Source: Terriglobales bacterium (GTDB taxonomy: Bacteria; Acidobacteriota; Terriglobia; Terriglobales; Acidobacteriaceae). Taken from it: a stretch of DNA of 34,190 nt. Each line of letters opens with the position of its first letter. The stretch's first letter is position 1. Where the stretch lies: the NCBI GenBank assembly GCA_035454605.1, contig DATIGQ010000144.1, forward strand, positions 1 through 34,190. The letters run 5' to 3'. Shown piece after piece: positions 1 to 8,911 of the stretch. Below the pieces are notes generated by a model that saw only the letters and a program-made list of their open reading frames with translations, ran no database searches and was not told where the DNA came from. Both the position numbers and the translations under genes were made by a program.

Positions 1-1
1 G

Positions 2-148
<147 letters not shown>

Positions 149-163
149 TTCCTCGCGATATCG

Positions 164-1777
164 ATGGCCCGTCCGAAACCTCTCATCCTCGTGATTCTCG
201 ACGGCTGGGGTTACGCTCCGCCCTCCAAGGCCAATGCCATCTCCCTCGCTCGCAAACCCAACTATGACCGGCTGCTGGCGGAGTATCCCAACACTCTCAT
301 TCACACCAGCGGGCGCTATGTCGGTTTGCCGGAAGGCCAGATGGGCAACAGCGAAGTCGGACACCTGAACATCGGCGCCGGGCGCGTCGTGCACATGGAC
401 ATCACCCGCATCGACCGCATGATCGAGAGCGGCGACTTTTTCTCTCACCCCGTGCTACTCGATGCCGTCAAGCACGCCCGCTCCGGAGGACGGCGCCTGC
501 ATCTGTTCGGCCTGCTCTCCGACGGCGGCGTGCATTCCCATCAGACCCATCTTTACGCGCTCCTGCGCCTGGCGAAACAGAGCGGCGTGGACCGTGTCTT
601 TGTGCACTGCTTCATGGACGGGCGCGACACGCTGCCCACCAGCGGCGCCGGATACGTGCGCCAACTGCAGCAGAAGATGCGCGAGTTCGGCGTAGGTAAG
701 GTGGCTACGGTAAGCGGCCGCTACTACGCCATGGATCGCGACCGGCGCTGGTCGCGCATCGCCCAAGCCTTCGATGCCATGGTCGGGGGAAGGGGCGAAG
801 CCGGGCGCTACATCGACCCCGTGCAGGGCATCCAGGAGTCCTACCAGAACGAAGTGACCGACGAATTCGTCGTACCGTTCGTGCTCACCGACAATCGCGG
901 CGAGCCTCTGGGCCGCATCCGGGAGGAAGACGCCTGCATCTGTTTCAACTTCCGCGCCGACCGTGCGCGGCAGATCACGCGGGCGCTGGCACGCAACAGT
1001 GGGCTCACCGCGGAAAACGGCCTCGACCTACCGGACGCCGCCGCTCTCGACGCCGAAATACCGCGCGTCCTCGTCCCAGACAATCTCAAGTACGTTTGCA
1101 TGACGCAGTACGACAAGAAATTCACGCTGCCCGTAGTAGTGGCCCCGGAATCGCTGGAAAACATCCTGGCCAACGTCATGGGAAGAGAGGGCCTCCACAA
1201 TCTGCGAGTGGCAGAGACGGAAAAGTACGCCCACGTGACTTACTTCTTTAACGGAGGAGTCGAGCACCTTTTTCCGGGCGAAGAGCGCGAACTGGTGTCT
1301 TCGCCCAAAGTCGCTACCTACGACCTGCAGCCGGAGATGAGCGCCGCCGGGATCGCTGAGGAAGTGGTGAAGGCTGTGGAAGGAGGCGCATTCGACCTCG
1401 TTATCGTGAACTTCGCCAACGCCGATATGGTGGGGCATTCCGGCCGCATCGAGCCCACCGTGCGCGCGGTAGAAACGGTGGACGCCTGTCTGGGTCGCAT
1501 CTACCAGGCACTGCGGGAGCGCGGCGGGGCGATGATCGTCACGGCCGACCACGGTAACGCGGAACAGATGATCGATCCCGCAACCGGCGGACCGCACACC
1601 GCCCATACCACCAATCCCGTGCCGCTGATCGTGGTGGCCGAGAACAAGAGCCGCTTCCGCCTGCGCAACGATGGCGCGCTACAGGATATCTCTCCCACCG
1701 TCCTCGGGATGCTCACGATTGACCAGCCCAAGGAGATGACAGGCAAGGACCTGCGCATCCAGCTGGATAAGAGCTGA
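164..1777 (+). CDS. gpmI: 2,3-bisphosphoglycerate-independent phosphoglycerate mutase
   Basis: Interconverts 3- and 2-phosphoglycerate using two manganese ions and a phosphoserine intermediate. The 537 residues are close to the usual ~510-540. The N-terminal metal motif ILDGWGY places Asp13. [10 protein letters not shown] carries the catalytic Ser63. Downstream, [16 protein letters not shown] and NFRADRARQ line the substrate site, and the C-terminal metal motif [10 protein letters not shown] holds Asp462 and His463. All key residues are present. The ATG has no clear Shine-Dalgarno sequence, but the protein start fits the family exactly. It sits 15 bases after enolase and 12 before a dehydrogenase, which suggests one transcript. 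No cofactor-dependent mutase is visible here. Confidence 0.97.
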   Translation: MARPKPLILVILDGWGYAPPSKANAISLARKPNYDRLLAEYPNTLIHTSGRYVGLPEGQMGNSEVGHLNIGAGRVVHMDITRIDRMIESGDFFSHPVLLDAVKHARSGGRRLHLFGLLSDGGVHSHQTHLYALLRLAKQSGVDRVFVHCFMDGRDTLPTSGAGYVRQLQQKMREFGVGKVATVSGRYYAMDRDRRWSRIAQAFDAMVGGRGEAGRYIDPVQGIQESYQNEVTDEFVVPFVLTDNRGEPLGRIREEDACICFNFRADRARQITRALARNSGLTAENGLDLPDAAALDAEIPRVLVPDNLKYVCMTQYDKKFTLPVVVAPESLENILANVMGREGLHNLRVAETEKYAHVTYFFNGGVEHLFPGEERELVSSPKVATYDLQPEMSAAGIAEEVVKAVEGGAFDLVIVNFANADMVGHSGRIEPTVRAVETVDACLGRIYQALRERGGAMIVTADHGNAEQMIDPATGGPHTAHTTNPVPLIVVAENKSRFRLRNDGALQDISPTVLGMLTIDQPKEMTGKDLRIQLDKS

Positions 1778-1789
1778 GGGAACCTCCGC

Positions 1790-2773
1790 ATGAAGGTCAT
1801 CATCGCCCTCAGCCATCCCTTCGAACTCTGGAATGCGCCGCCGTGGCTGGCGGAGCGCTTGCGCCGTGATTTTCCCCGCGCGGAGTTCCGTGACCTGGGC
1901 GGATATGAGGGGCTGGATCGAGAGATCTCCGACGCCGAGGTGCTGTTTGGCTGGTCGCTACGCCCGCAGCAGTTGCAGGCGGCGCGCAAGCTGCGCTGGG
2001 TCCATTCTCCCGCGGCCGCTGTCCACCAGTTGATATTTCCGGAGATGGTGGCGAGCAGCGTGGTCCTCACCAACGCCCGGGAAGTGCACGGGCCGGTGGT
2101 CGCCGAGCACGCCATCGCGCTGGTGCTGGCGCTGGCCAAGCGCCTGCCTTCCGCCATGCGCAGCCAGCAGCGGGGCGCCTGGGGCCAGCAGGCGATGTGG
2201 GAGGAGCGTCCCCGGCCGCGCGAGGTGCAGGGCGCCACGCTGGGGTTGATCGGACTGGGCAGCATCGGGCGCGAGGTCGCAAAGCGAGCCAAGGCGCTGG
2301 GCATGCGCGTGGCCGCCGTGCGCGAGCATCCGGAGAAGGGAAGCGAGGGCGTCGATGTGGTTTACGGTCCGGCCGATCTCAACCGGATGCTGGCGGAAGC
2401 TGACTATGTGGTGATTGCGGCGCCCATCACCAACGCCACGCAGTCCATGTTCGATGCGGCGCAGCTGGCGCAGATGAAACCGGACGCTTACCTGATCAAC
2501 GTCAGCCGCGGACAGTTAGTGGACGAAGGCGCTCTGGCGGATGTTTTGCGCCAGAAGAAGATCGCGGGTGCGGCGCTGGACGTGTTCTCCGTCGAACCCC
2601 TGCCGCAGGATTCACCGCTCTGGGGGCTGGACAACCTGCTGATCACGCCGCACACCGCGGCGGTCACGGAAAAACTCTGGGAGCGGCACTACGCGCTCAT
2701 GCGCGAGAACCTGCGCCGCTACCTGGCGGGAGAAGCGCTTCTCGGCGTGGTGGACAAGAAGAAGGGATACTGA
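1790..2773 (+). CDS. D-isomer-specific 2-hydroxyacid dehydrogenase
   Basis: An NAD(P)-dependent oxidoreductase of the D-2-hydroxyacid dehydrogenase family (phosphoglycerate dehydrogenase, glyoxylate/hydroxypyruvate reductase and relatives). The Rossmann motif GLGSIG is at 155-160. NVSRGQLVDE carries the substrate arginine (Arg240), Glu269 sits in DVFSVEP, and the catalytic His288 is in ITPHTA. At 327 residues it is the short form without the ACT regulatory domain of classical SerA. A GAGGGA-like sequence lies upstream of the ATG, which follows gpmI by 12 bases. The position after enolase and gpmI suggests a 3-carbon acid such as hydroxypyruvate or glycerate as substrate. That is inference; the exact substrate cannot be read from the sequence. 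Confidence 0.88.
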   Translation: MKVIIALSHPFELWNAPPWLAERLRRDFPRAEFRDLGGYEGLDREISDAEVLFGWSLRPQQLQAARKLRWVHSPAAAVHQLIFPEMVASSVVLTNAREVHGPVVAEHAIALVLALAKRLPSAMRSQQRGAWGQQAMWEERPRPREVQGATLGLIGLGSIGREVAKRAKALGMRVAAVREHPEKGSEGVDVVYGPADLNRMLAEADYVVIAAPITNATQSMFDAAQLAQMKPDAYLINVSRGQLVDEGALADVLRQKKIAGAALDVFSVEPLPQDSPLWGLDNLLITPHTAAVTEKLWERHYALMRENLRRYLAGEALLGVVDKKKGY

Positions 2774-2806
2774 TGGCATCTAGTCCTCTGATCACGTCGT
2801 CATCGA

Positions 2807-2871
2807 GTCATCTGAAAACCGCGTGCCGGTAGAATTGTAAGGTCCAGGCGTGGCATCAGGTTTTCGATGAC
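2807..2871. repeat. Imperfect inverted repeat enclosing a promoter-like box
   Basis: The left arm GTCATC-t-GAAAACC (2807-2820) pairs with the right arm GGTTTTC-GATGAC (2859-2871): thirteen pairs with one bulged T, around a 38-base loop. The loop contains TAGAATTGTA at 2830-2839, which is -10-like on both strands. It could be a small dispersed repeat, an RNA hairpin, or the promoter region of the small gene starting at 2905. Confidence 0.6.
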
Positions 2872-2898
2872 AAGATGACCAGATGACAACATGACGAG
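2866..2898. repeat. Degenerate GATGAC tandem repeats
   Basis: Four near-tandem copies of an 8-9 base unit: gatgacaa, gatgacca, gatgacaac and atgacgaga. They lie immediately upstream of the start at 2905. The first copy doubles as the right arm of the inverted repeat at 2807-2871. The rest of the 131-base gap after the dehydrogenase shows no gene. Confidence 0.6.
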
Positions 2899-2904
2899 AT
2901 TCCC

Positions 2905-3267
2905 ATGACTGTTCGCCGCATGAAGACGTACACCGGAGAAACCGGATACGTCTACCAGTACTATTTTGTGGGGAAGCGCGTGGCTCTGGAGAGCGAACCG
3001 GAGGCTCCGGCCATCGAGTTCATCTTTGACGTCACCGCGGACCGCAAGACCACGTTTGCGGTCAGCGTTTTCCTCAAGCCGGAGGCTCTTCTGGCCTGGG
3101 AAAGCGCGCACGGCCGGGCCTTGACCGAGACCGAGCAGTACGCCGCCGGGAAGATGCGTCTGTTTCGCGCTTTCGACCAGGTCGAGCGCCTTCGTGACGA
3201 GGGCCGGCGCTTGCGCATCGACGCCTCCGATATCGAGGGCCTTCTCGGCACCCTGGGGCTGGAGTAA
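2905..3267 (+). CDS. Small conserved-looking protein of unknown function
   Basis: A 120-residue soluble protein that I do not recognise. It has no signal peptide, membrane segment, cysteine cluster or nucleotide-binding motif. The N-terminal half is aromatic-rich (YVYQYYFVGKR), followed by an EFIFDVTADR strand-like stretch. The C-terminal half is predicted helical and highly charged (RAFDQVERLRDEGRRLRID) and ends EGLLGTLGLE. Codon use matches the neighbours (strong G/C at third positions), which argues that it is expressed. The ATG has only a weak GAG upstream; Met6 is an alternative start. It lies between the glycolytic genes and the haem operon, with repeats upstream, so context gives no functional clue. 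Confidence 0.75.
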   Translation: MTVRRMKTYTGETGYVYQYYFVGKRVALESEPEAPAIEFIFDVTADRKTTFAVSVFLKPEALLAWESAHGRALTETEQYAAGKMRLFRAFDQVERLRDEGRRLRIDASDIEGLLGTLGLE

Positions 3268-3291
3268 CCGGTTTTGCGCCGCGCCCGGCTT

Positions 3292-3297
3292 TATAAT
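3292..3297 (+). promoter_or_regulatory. -10 box TATAAT for the haem operon
   Basis: A perfect TATAAT 11 bases before the ATG at 3309; no good -35 is seen. The expected transcription start (about 3304) leaves a leader of only a few bases, so the mRNA would be almost leaderless. Confidence 0.55.
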
Positions 3298-3308
3298 CAG
3301 TGGAATCG

Positions 3309-4121
3309 ATGCCTCTCCTCTGGCTGCGAGTCGCGCTGGTTTTCTACGGCTTTGGCCTGCTCTACGCCCTGCTGACGCTGACGGGCCGGGGCCGTGCTCT
3401 GGCCCGGCTTACCGTTCCTGCCGTGGCCGCGGGCGTGGTATTCCATTTCGTCTCCCTGGCCGAAGCGGCGATGGCCACCGGCCAACTGACGCCGATCTCG
3501 CTCTATCACTCGGAATCGCTCCTGGCCTTCCTGGTGATGGTCTTTTTCCTGGTTGTCTATTGGCGATACCAGACCACCGCTCCCGGCATCTTCGTCTTCC
3601 CCCTCGCGTTCCTGCTGACGTTCTCGTCTGCTATCGGACAGCAACCGCCGGAGTTCGCATCGCCGCTCATGCGCAGCGGCTGGATCGTTACCCATATCGG
3701 CCTGATCTTCACCGGATACGCGGCGCTGTTCCTGAGCTTCGCGGCCAGCCTGCTGTACCTGCTGCAGGAAAGCAGACTGAAGGCCAAGCGGACCCACGGC
3801 GTCCTGGCGCGCCTGCCCGCCCTGGAGGTTATCGACGAGATCGGCTACCGCTCCCTGCTGCTCGGTTTTCCCTTCATGACTCTGGGCCTGCTGGCGGGCT
3901 CGGTGGTGGCGGCGCAGCAGTTCGGCCCGTCGTACCTGCTGGATCCCAAGGTCCTGCTGTCGCTGGTGATGTGGGCGCTCTACATGGTCCTGCTCTACAC
4001 GCGCTGGAGCGCCGGCTGGCGCGGGCGGCGGGCGGCGTTCCTGTCTACCGTGGCCTTCGTGGTGGCCGTGGGAGCCTGGGCTGCCAATTACTTCAGCGAG
4101 GTGCACCGCTTCACGCCATGA
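3309..4121 (+). CDS. CcsA/HemX-type membrane protein (cytochrome c assembly family)
   Basis: A polytopic inner-membrane protein of 270 residues with about eight hydrophobic segments, resembling the CcsA/CcmC/HemX family. A DPKVLLSLVMWALYMVLLYTR stretch near the C-terminus matches the DPKE..SL.TW..Y..YLH.R helix of these proteins. The preceding tryptophan-rich WGxxWxWD haem-handling motif is replaced by a GPSYLLD segment, which favours HemX over a true haem ligase. Histidines occur at the ends of helices (YHSES, VTHIGL). In Bacillus, hemX lies beside hemA and influences its level, and the same position is kept here. The in-frame GTG at 3300 lies inside the promoter region, so I chose the ATG at 3309. 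It overlaps hemA by 4 bases. Confidence 0.8.
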   Translation: MPLLWLRVALVFYGFGLLYALLTLTGRGRALARLTVPAVAAGVVFHFVSLAEAAMATGQLTPISLYHSESLLAFLVMVFFLVVYWRYQTTAPGIFVFPLAFLLTFSSAIGQQPPEFASPLMRSGWIVTHIGLIFTGYAALFLSFAASLLYLLQESRLKAKRTHGVLARLPALEVIDEIGYRSLLLGFPFMTLGLLAGSVVAAQQFGPSYLLDPKVLLSLVMWALYMVLLYTRWSAGWRGRRAAFLSTVAFVVAVGAWAANYFSEVHRFTP

Positions 4122-5389
4122 AGTTCCAGCTCATCGGCGTCAACCATCGCAGCGCGCCTGTGGCGGTGCGGGAACGGCTGGCGGTGCCGGAATCGCGCCT
4201 GCCGGAGGCCATGCGCCGCCTCTCTGTGCATCCCGGCGTGGATGAAGGCCTGGTGCTCTCGACCTGCAACCGCGTCGAACTCCTTACGCGTTGCACCAAC
4301 GGGCGCGCCGACCTGCGGAGTTTTCTCGCCGACTTTTTTCAGGTCGACCCCGCTGCCTACGAACCTCACCTCTACGAGTATGAGGACCTGGATGCAGTGC
4401 GCCACGTCTTTCGCGTCGCGGCCAGCCTGGACTCCATGGTGGTGGGCGAACCCCAGGTGCTGGGACAGGTGAAAGAGTCCTACGCGCTGGCCCGCGCCGT
4501 GGGCTCCGTCCACTCGCATCTCGACGCGCTCATGACCCGCGCCTTCGCCGTGGCCAAACGCGTGCGTACCGAGACCGCCGTGGGCAGTTCCTCGGTGTCC
4601 GTGGCCTCGGCCGCGGTTGAGCTGGCCGGGAAGATCTTCGGCAGCCTCGAGGGCAAGCGCGTCTATCTGGTGGGCGCGGGCAAGATGAGCGAACTCGCGG
4701 CCCGCCACCTGAAAGCGCAGGGCGCCGACGCCATCTTTGTGGCCAACCGCACCCACGAGCGCGCGCTGGAGATGGCCGAACGCATCGGCGGCCAGGCCAT
4801 GCTCTTCGAGCAGCTCTACGACACCGCCGACCGCGCTGACATCATCATCACCTCCACCGGCGCGCCCCACCACATCTTCCGCCGCGAGCATGGCGAGTTG
4901 TTCCTGGCGCGGCGCAAGAACCGCCCCATGTTCTTCATCGACATCGCGGTGCCCCGCGACGTCGATCCGGAAATGAACAAGCTGGACGGCATCTTCGTCT
5001 ACGACATTGACGACCTGGGGGCCGTCGTTTCCTCGCACCTCGAAGGACGGCGCCGCGAGGCCGAGCGCGCCGAGAGCATCATCGAGGCCGAGGTGGCGCG
5101 GTTCCACGCCCGCCTGGAAACGCTTCAGGTCGTGCCCACCATCGTCTCCCTGCAGGACCACCTGGAAACCATCCGCCAGGCGGAGATCGACCGCGTACGC
5201 GGCCGCCTGGGCAAGCTCACCGCCGAGCAGGAAAGCGCTATCGAGACCATGACCCGCGGCATCGTCAACAAGGTGCTGCACACCCCTGTGACTACCTTGA
5301 AAAGCGCCGCCGGTCAGCCCGAGGCCACGACGTTGATTGACGTAGTACGGCGGCTGTTCAACCTGCGGGACCAGGGCCCCAAGGCCTGA
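4118..5389 (+). CDS. hemA: Glutamyl-tRNA reductase
   Basis: The first committed enzyme of C5-pathway tetrapyrrole synthesis: NADPH-dependent reduction of glutamyl-tRNA to glutamate-1-semialdehyde. It has 423 residues, the normal length. GVNHRSAPV opens the catalytic domain and LSTCNRVEL carries the nucleophile Cys50. [10 protein letters not shown] follows, then the NADPH domain with GAGKMSE and [14 protein letters not shown], and [12 protein letters not shown]. The charged helical C-terminus is the dimerisation domain. The start ATG overlaps the ccsA/hemX-like stop (ATGA), and the stop overlaps the hemC start (TGATG), so translation of the three is probably coupled. A longer upstream extension of this frame is only an antisense-free read-through of the ccsA region. 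Confidence 0.97.
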   Translation: MKFQLIGVNHRSAPVAVRERLAVPESRLPEAMRRLSVHPGVDEGLVLSTCNRVELLTRCTNGRADLRSFLADFFQVDPAAYEPHLYEYEDLDAVRHVFRVAASLDSMVVGEPQVLGQVKESYALARAVGSVHSHLDALMTRAFAVAKRVRTETAVGSSSVSVASAAVELAGKIFGSLEGKRVYLVGAGKMSELAARHLKAQGADAIFVANRTHERALEMAERIGGQAMLFEQLYDTADRADIIITSTGAPHHIFRREHGELFLARRKNRPMFFIDIAVPRDVDPEMNKLDGIFVYDIDDLGAVVSSHLEGRRREAERAESIIEAEVARFHARLETLQVVPTIVSLQDHLETIRQAEIDRVRGRLGKLTAEQESAIETMTRGIVNKVLHTPVTTLKSAAGQPEATTLIDVVRRLFNLRDQGPKA

Positions 5390-6324
5390 TGGCCCGCCTG
5401 CGCATCGGTTCCCGCGGTTCGCAACTCGCCCTCTGGCAGGCCCATCACGTGGCCGGTTTGCTCCGCGGACGGGGGCACGAAGTTGAGATCGAAGTCATCC
5501 GCACTACCGGAGACAAGATCACCGATGTCGCCCTCTCCCGCGTCGGCACCAAGGGCATGTTCATCAAGGAGATTGAAGAAGCGCTGGCCGAGGGTCGCAT
5601 CCACCTCGCTGTGCACAGCCTGAAAGATCTGCCCACCGACTTGCTGCCTGAGTTCACCCTCGCCGCTGTGATGGAAAGGGAAGACCCGCGCGACGTCTTC
5701 GTTTCCACGCGCTTCGCACGACTACTCGATCTTCCACAGGGAGCGCACGTGGGCACCAGCAGCCTGCGCCGCGAAGCGCAATTGCGAGCCTTGCGCTCCG
5801 ATCTGATCGTCCATTCGTTGCGCGGCAACGTGGATACACGCCTGCGCAAACTGGAGGCCGGTGAGTTTGACGCTATCCTGCTGGCCGCCGCGGGTGTGAA
5901 GCGCCTGGGCCGCTCCGAATCCGTGCGTGAGGTCCTTCCCATCGAGACCATGTGCCCCGCGGCCGGTCAGGGAGCCCTGGCCATCGAGACACGCGCGGCG
6001 CACAGCGCAACGCTCGCTCTACTGGCGTTTCTCGATCATGCGGCCTCGCGGCGTACCGTCATGTGTGAGCGCGCCCTGCTCCGAACCCTGGGCGGAGGCT
6101 GCCAGGTGCCCATCGGAGCCTGCGCCGAACACGATGGCAGGGGCCTGCGGCTCACGGCCGTGGTGGCGCGGCCAGATGGCTCCGCCGTCTTGCGGGAGAC
6201 CGCTAACGGCTCGGACCCGGAAGAGCTAGGACGTAGCTTGGGTCAGCGCCTCCTCCAAATGGGAGCGGCCGAGATCCTGCGCGATGTTTATGGCGCTCCA
6301 GGAGCGGTGCCGGAGCAACCGTGA
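5389..6324 (+). CDS. hemC: Porphobilinogen deaminase (hydroxymethylbilane synthase)
   Basis: Polymerises four porphobilinogen molecules into hydroxymethylbilane on a covalently bound dipyrromethane cofactor. It has 311 residues, as usual. [13 protein letters not shown] starts domain 1, and HSLKDLPTD and [10 protein letters not shown] give the conserved substrate arginines. [12 protein letters not shown] and [10 protein letters not shown] follow, and [10 protein letters not shown] contains the cofactor-attachment Cys238. Nothing is missing. Its ATG overlaps the hemA stop by one base, and its TGA overlaps the hemD GTG start, so hemA-C-D form a tightly coupled unit. hemB and hemL are not in the window. 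Confidence 0.97.
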   Translation: MARLRIGSRGSQLALWQAHHVAGLLRGRGHEVEIEVIRTTGDKITDVALSRVGTKGMFIKEIEEALAEGRIHLAVHSLKDLPTDLLPEFTLAAVMEREDPRDVFVSTRFARLLDLPQGAHVGTSSLRREAQLRALRSDLIVHSLRGNVDTRLRKLEAGEFDAILLAAAGVKRLGRSESVREVLPIETMCPAAGQGALAIETRAAHSATLALLAFLDHAASRRTVMCERALLRTLGGGCQVPIGACAEHDGRGLRLTAVVARPDGSAVLRETANGSDPEELGRSLGQRLLQMGAAEILRDVYGAPGAVPEQP

Positions 6325-7130
6325 GTCGAGCGAAAACAACGCCCGGGCCGCTTACTGGTTGCCGCATCCTGGTTACCCGGGCCCGGCATCAGGCCGGCGT
6401 CTTGTCACGCGCCTTGCGCCGCGAAGGCGCTACGGTCATCGAAATACCCAGCATCGAGATCCGCCCGCCGCGCTCCTTTCGCCGCCTCGATTCCGCGCTT
6501 CGCCACATCGGCCAATACGACTGGCTCATCCTTACCAGCGTGAACGGAGTGGAAGCACTCTTCGCGCGGCTGAGACGCCTACGAATTTCCACCCAAGCCT
6601 TGGAGCACCTGCGCATTGCGGCCATCGGTCCGGCCACGCGCAAGGCTATCCAGAAGCGGAGACTGCGCGTGAGCGTGATGCCTCGGGAATACGTTGCCGA
6701 GGCCGTGGTCCGCGCACTACGCGGCCGAGCGGCAGGGAAGCGGGTGCTCCTGGTGCGGGCACGGGTGGCGCGGGACGTGATCCCTCGCGAACTGCGCCGG
6801 GCCGGCGCCAAGGTGCACGTTGCCGAGGCCTACCGCACCACCGCGCCGAAGCGCTCCCGGGCCCGACTGCGTGCCCTGCTCCACAGGTCGAATCGCCCCC
6901 ACGTGGTCACATTCACCAGTTCTTCCACCGCCCGAAACCTGGTGGAACTCCTGGGGGGAAAGCAACACGCCCGCCGCTCACTGAAAGGAATCCGTCTGGC
7001 CTCGATCGGACCAGTAACCACGGGGACGCTGCGCGAACTCGGACTGCGCGCGGACATTCAGGCGACGACCTTTACGATTCCGGGTTTGGTGAAAGCCTTG
7101 AAATCTCTTGGCGGGGCACGGCGGAGGTAG
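6321..7130 (+). CDS. hemD: Uroporphyrinogen-III synthase
   Basis: Closes hydroxymethylbilane with inversion of ring D to give uroporphyrinogen III, the branch point for haem, sirohaem and cobalamin. The family is poorly conserved in sequence. Recognisable pieces are [10 protein letters not shown] near the start, [14 protein letters not shown], a [13 protein letters not shown] segment, [34 protein letters not shown] and [18 protein letters not shown], which together are the two-domain U3S pattern. It has 269 residues, as expected. The start is GTG, overlapping the hemC stop (GTGA). The protein is unusually arginine-rich. It converges on nth, with only 4 bases between the stop codons. Confidence 0.93.
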   Translation: MSRAKTTPGPLTGCRILVTRARHQAGVLSRALRREGATVIEIPSIEIRPPRSFRRLDSALRHIGQYDWLILTSVNGVEALFARLRRLRISTQALEHLRIAAIGPATRKAIQKRRLRVSVMPREYVAEAVVRALRGRAAGKRVLLVRARVARDVIPRELRRAGAKVHVAEAYRTTAPKRSRARLRALLHRSNRPHVVTFTSSSTARNLVELLGGKQHARRSLKGIRLASIGPVTTGTLRELGLRADIQATTFTIPGLVKALKSLGGARRR

Positions 7131-7134
7131 GCTG

Positions 7135-7977
7135 CTACGGTTTCGCCGCCTTGTGCACCTCGACCGTCGACCAGGTCTTGTCGGCGGCGTGGCACAGGTT
7201 TTCCAGCCGGCATTCCGCGCACCGCGGCTTGCGCGCCACACACACTTTGCGCCCGTGCCATATCAACTGATGGGCGAACTCGATCCACTTTTCCTGCGGA
7301 ATGGCGCGCATCAGGTCCTGCTCGATCTTGGCCGCGTCGGTCTGTTTCGTGAGCTCCAGCCGCCGCGCAATGCGCTGCACGTGCGTGTCCACCACCACGC
7401 CCACGGCTTTCTTGAACCACGTTCCCAGCACCACGTTGGCCGTCTTGCGGGCCACGCCCGGCAGGGTCAGCAGCTTCTCCATCGTGTCCGGGATTTCTCC
7501 CCCGTACTCGCTCGTCACCCGCTGGGCTGCGCCCACGATGGACTTGGATTTGTTTCGGAAAAATCCCGTCGAGCGGATATCCGGCTCCAGCTCTTCGGGC
7601 TTGAGCGCCGCAAAGTGGCGAACCGAGGGATATTTCTGGAACAGCCCCGGCGTCACCTTGTTCACGCGGACGTCGGTGCACTGCGCGGAGAGGATGGTGG
7701 CCACCAGCAGGTCCCAGGCGCTCTTGTGTTCCAGCGCGCAGGTCACGCCGGGATAGTCCTGATCCAGGCGTTTCAAAAGCTCGCGGATGCGCTCGGACGC
7801 TACCGGGTCGTACTTCGCCGCAGCCTTGGGCTTGGCCTTGGGCCAGCCAGGTGCGCTTTTTCGCGGCGGAGCAGCAACCGCCTGCCGGCGGGCGCCGCGG
7901 CCGCCGGCGGCAGCCCGGGCCACGCCCTCATGACGTCCACTGCGTGACGGCTGCCGGGTCAGCATTCCTCGTGGCAC
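7135..7977 (-). CDS. nth: Endonuclease III (DNA glycosylase/AP lyase)
   Basis: A base-excision repair enzyme that removes oxidised pyrimidines and cleaves the abasic site. The helix-hairpin-helix LPGVARKTANVVL supplies the catalytic Lys178, and VVDTHVQR supplies Asp197. The [4Fe-4S] loop is intact with C-x6-C-x2-C-x5-C spacing (Cys246, 253, 256, 262). The enzyme proper begins near residue 62. Before it lies an Ala/Arg/Pro/Lys-rich, probably disordered extension of about 60 residues, absent from E. coli Nth and perhaps DNA-binding. The frame opens with GTG at 7977, just after an in-frame stop, with AAGGAG 12 bases upstream; the ATG at 7965 is an alternative. The C-terminus abuts the convergent hemD. 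Confidence 0.95.
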   Translation of the reverse strand: MPRGMLTRQPSRSGRHEGVARAAAGGRGARRQAVAAPPRKSAPGWPKAKPKAAAKYDPVASERIRELLKRLDQDYPGVTCALEHKSAWDLLVATILSAQCTDVRVNKVTPGLFQKYPSVRHFAALKPEELEPDIRSTGFFRNKSKSIVGAAQRVTSEYGGEIPDTMEKLLTLPGVARKTANVVLGTWFKKAVGVVVDTHVQRIARRLELTKQTDAAKIEQDLMRAIPQEKWIEFAHQLIWHGRKVCVARKPRCAECRLENLCHAADKTWSTVEVHKAAKP

Positions 7978-8007
7978 GTCCGCTCACCACTCCTTCCGCC
8001 GAGCCGG

Positions 8008-8017
8008 TACAATTGTA
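8008..8017. promoter_or_regulatory. Palindromic divergent -10 box (nth / hemQ)
   Basis: TACAATTGTA is a perfect 10-base palindrome. It gives a TACAAT -10 on the plus strand (8008-8013) for hemQ and another on the minus strand (8012-8017) for nth. Neither side shows a clear -35. The same core, as TAGAATTGTA, occurs at 2830. Confidence 0.5.
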
Positions 8018-8037
8018 ATCTTTCACTCGGAGCACCC

Positions 8038-8907
8038 ATGGCATCGCGTAGCAAGCTCGAGGTTCCGGCGGCGCAGGCGGACCTGGCCGCCGTCCCGCTG
8101 ACCATCGAAGGCTCCAGCGTCCTGCATCAGATGCTGCGCTTCCGTTGGTCGGCGTGGCGTGAGGCGCCGCAGGCCGACAAGGCCGCCATCGTGGCCGAAG
8201 CTACGCAAGCCCTCGCCGGCCTCGAGCGCTCGAACAGCGCCCTGTACTCGCTGCTCGGACACAAAGGCGACTTGATGCTGGTTCACTTCCGCGATTCTTT
8301 CGACCAGCTCAAGCAGTCCGAGCTCGCTCTTTCCGGCCTGCGCCTGTGGGATTTCCTGGAGCCCGCGACCTCGTATCTCTCCGTCATCGAGCTCGGTCTG
8401 TACGACTCCTCCACCAAGCTCTACCGCCAACTGCAAGAGCAGGGCGTCGAGTCGCACTCAGCGGAGTGGAAAGCCGTCGTGGACGAGACCGTAGAGCGCC
8501 AGAAGGAAGCCATGCGCCCGCGTCTATACCCGGAGATACCGCCGGCTCGTTACGTCTGCTTTTATCCCATGGATCGCCGCCGTGGCGAGCACAAGAACTG
8601 GTACACGCTTCCCATTGAGGAGCGCGCCCGCCAGATGGAGGAGCACGGCCTGGTGGGCCGCCGCTACGCCGGCGCCGTGCGCCAGATCATCACCGGTTCC
8701 ATCGGCTTCGACGATTGGGAGTGGGGCGTGGATCTCTTTGCCGACGATCCGCTGGTCTTCAAGAAGCTCATCTACGAAATGCGCTTCGACGAAGTCAGCG
8801 CCGTCTACGCGCTGTTCGGCCACTTCTATGTCGGCCTGCGCGTGCCCGCCGACCGCCTGGGGGAACTGCTTTCCGGCCGCCTGCCGAGCTTCGAGCCCTC
8901 GAAGTAG
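8038..8907 (+). CDS. hemQ: Coproheme decarboxylase (HemQ/ChdC, chlorite dismutase family)
   Basis: The terminal enzyme of the coproporphyrin-dependent haem pathway: peroxide-driven decarboxylation of two propionates of coprohaem to give protohaem. It has 289 residues, slightly longer than Gram-positive HemQ because of an N-terminal extension of about 20. FYPMDRRRGEHKNWY carries the catalytic tyrosine (Tyr176), and RQMEEHGLVGRRYAG carries the proximal haem ligand His203. The following RQIITGSIGFDDWEWGVDLF and EMRFDEVSA are hallmark HemQ segments, absent from genuine chlorite dismutases. CGGAG six bases before the ATG serves as ribosome site. The gene lies 0.9 kb from hemD but on a separate transcript divergent from nth. 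Its presence implies that the cell uses HemY/HemH/HemQ for late haem synthesis. Confidence 0.95.
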   Translation: MASRSKLEVPAAQADLAAVPLTIEGSSVLHQMLRFRWSAWREAPQADKAAIVAEATQALAGLERSNSALYSLLGHKGDLMLVHFRDSFDQLKQSELALSGLRLWDFLEPATSYLSVIELGLYDSSTKLYRQLQEQGVESHSAEWKAVVDETVERQKEAMRPRLYPEIPPARYVCFYPMDRRRGEHKNWYTLPIEERARQMEEHGLVGRRYAGAVRQIITGSIGFDDWEWGVDLFADDPLVFKKLIYEMRFDEVSAVYALFGHFYVGLRVPADRLGELLSGRLPSFEPSK

Positions 8908-8911
8908 GCGC

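Noticed and set aside
3194-4117. N-terminal extension of the hemA frame
   Set aside because: It is an out-of-frame read of the ccsA/hemX-like gene; hemA homology begins exactly at the ATG at 4118.
4088-5281. 397-codon minus-strand ORF opposite hemA
   Set aside because: It is antisense to an unmistakable hemA; high-GC codon bias keeps the opposite strand free of stops. The translation is low-complexity His/Gly/Val with no family.
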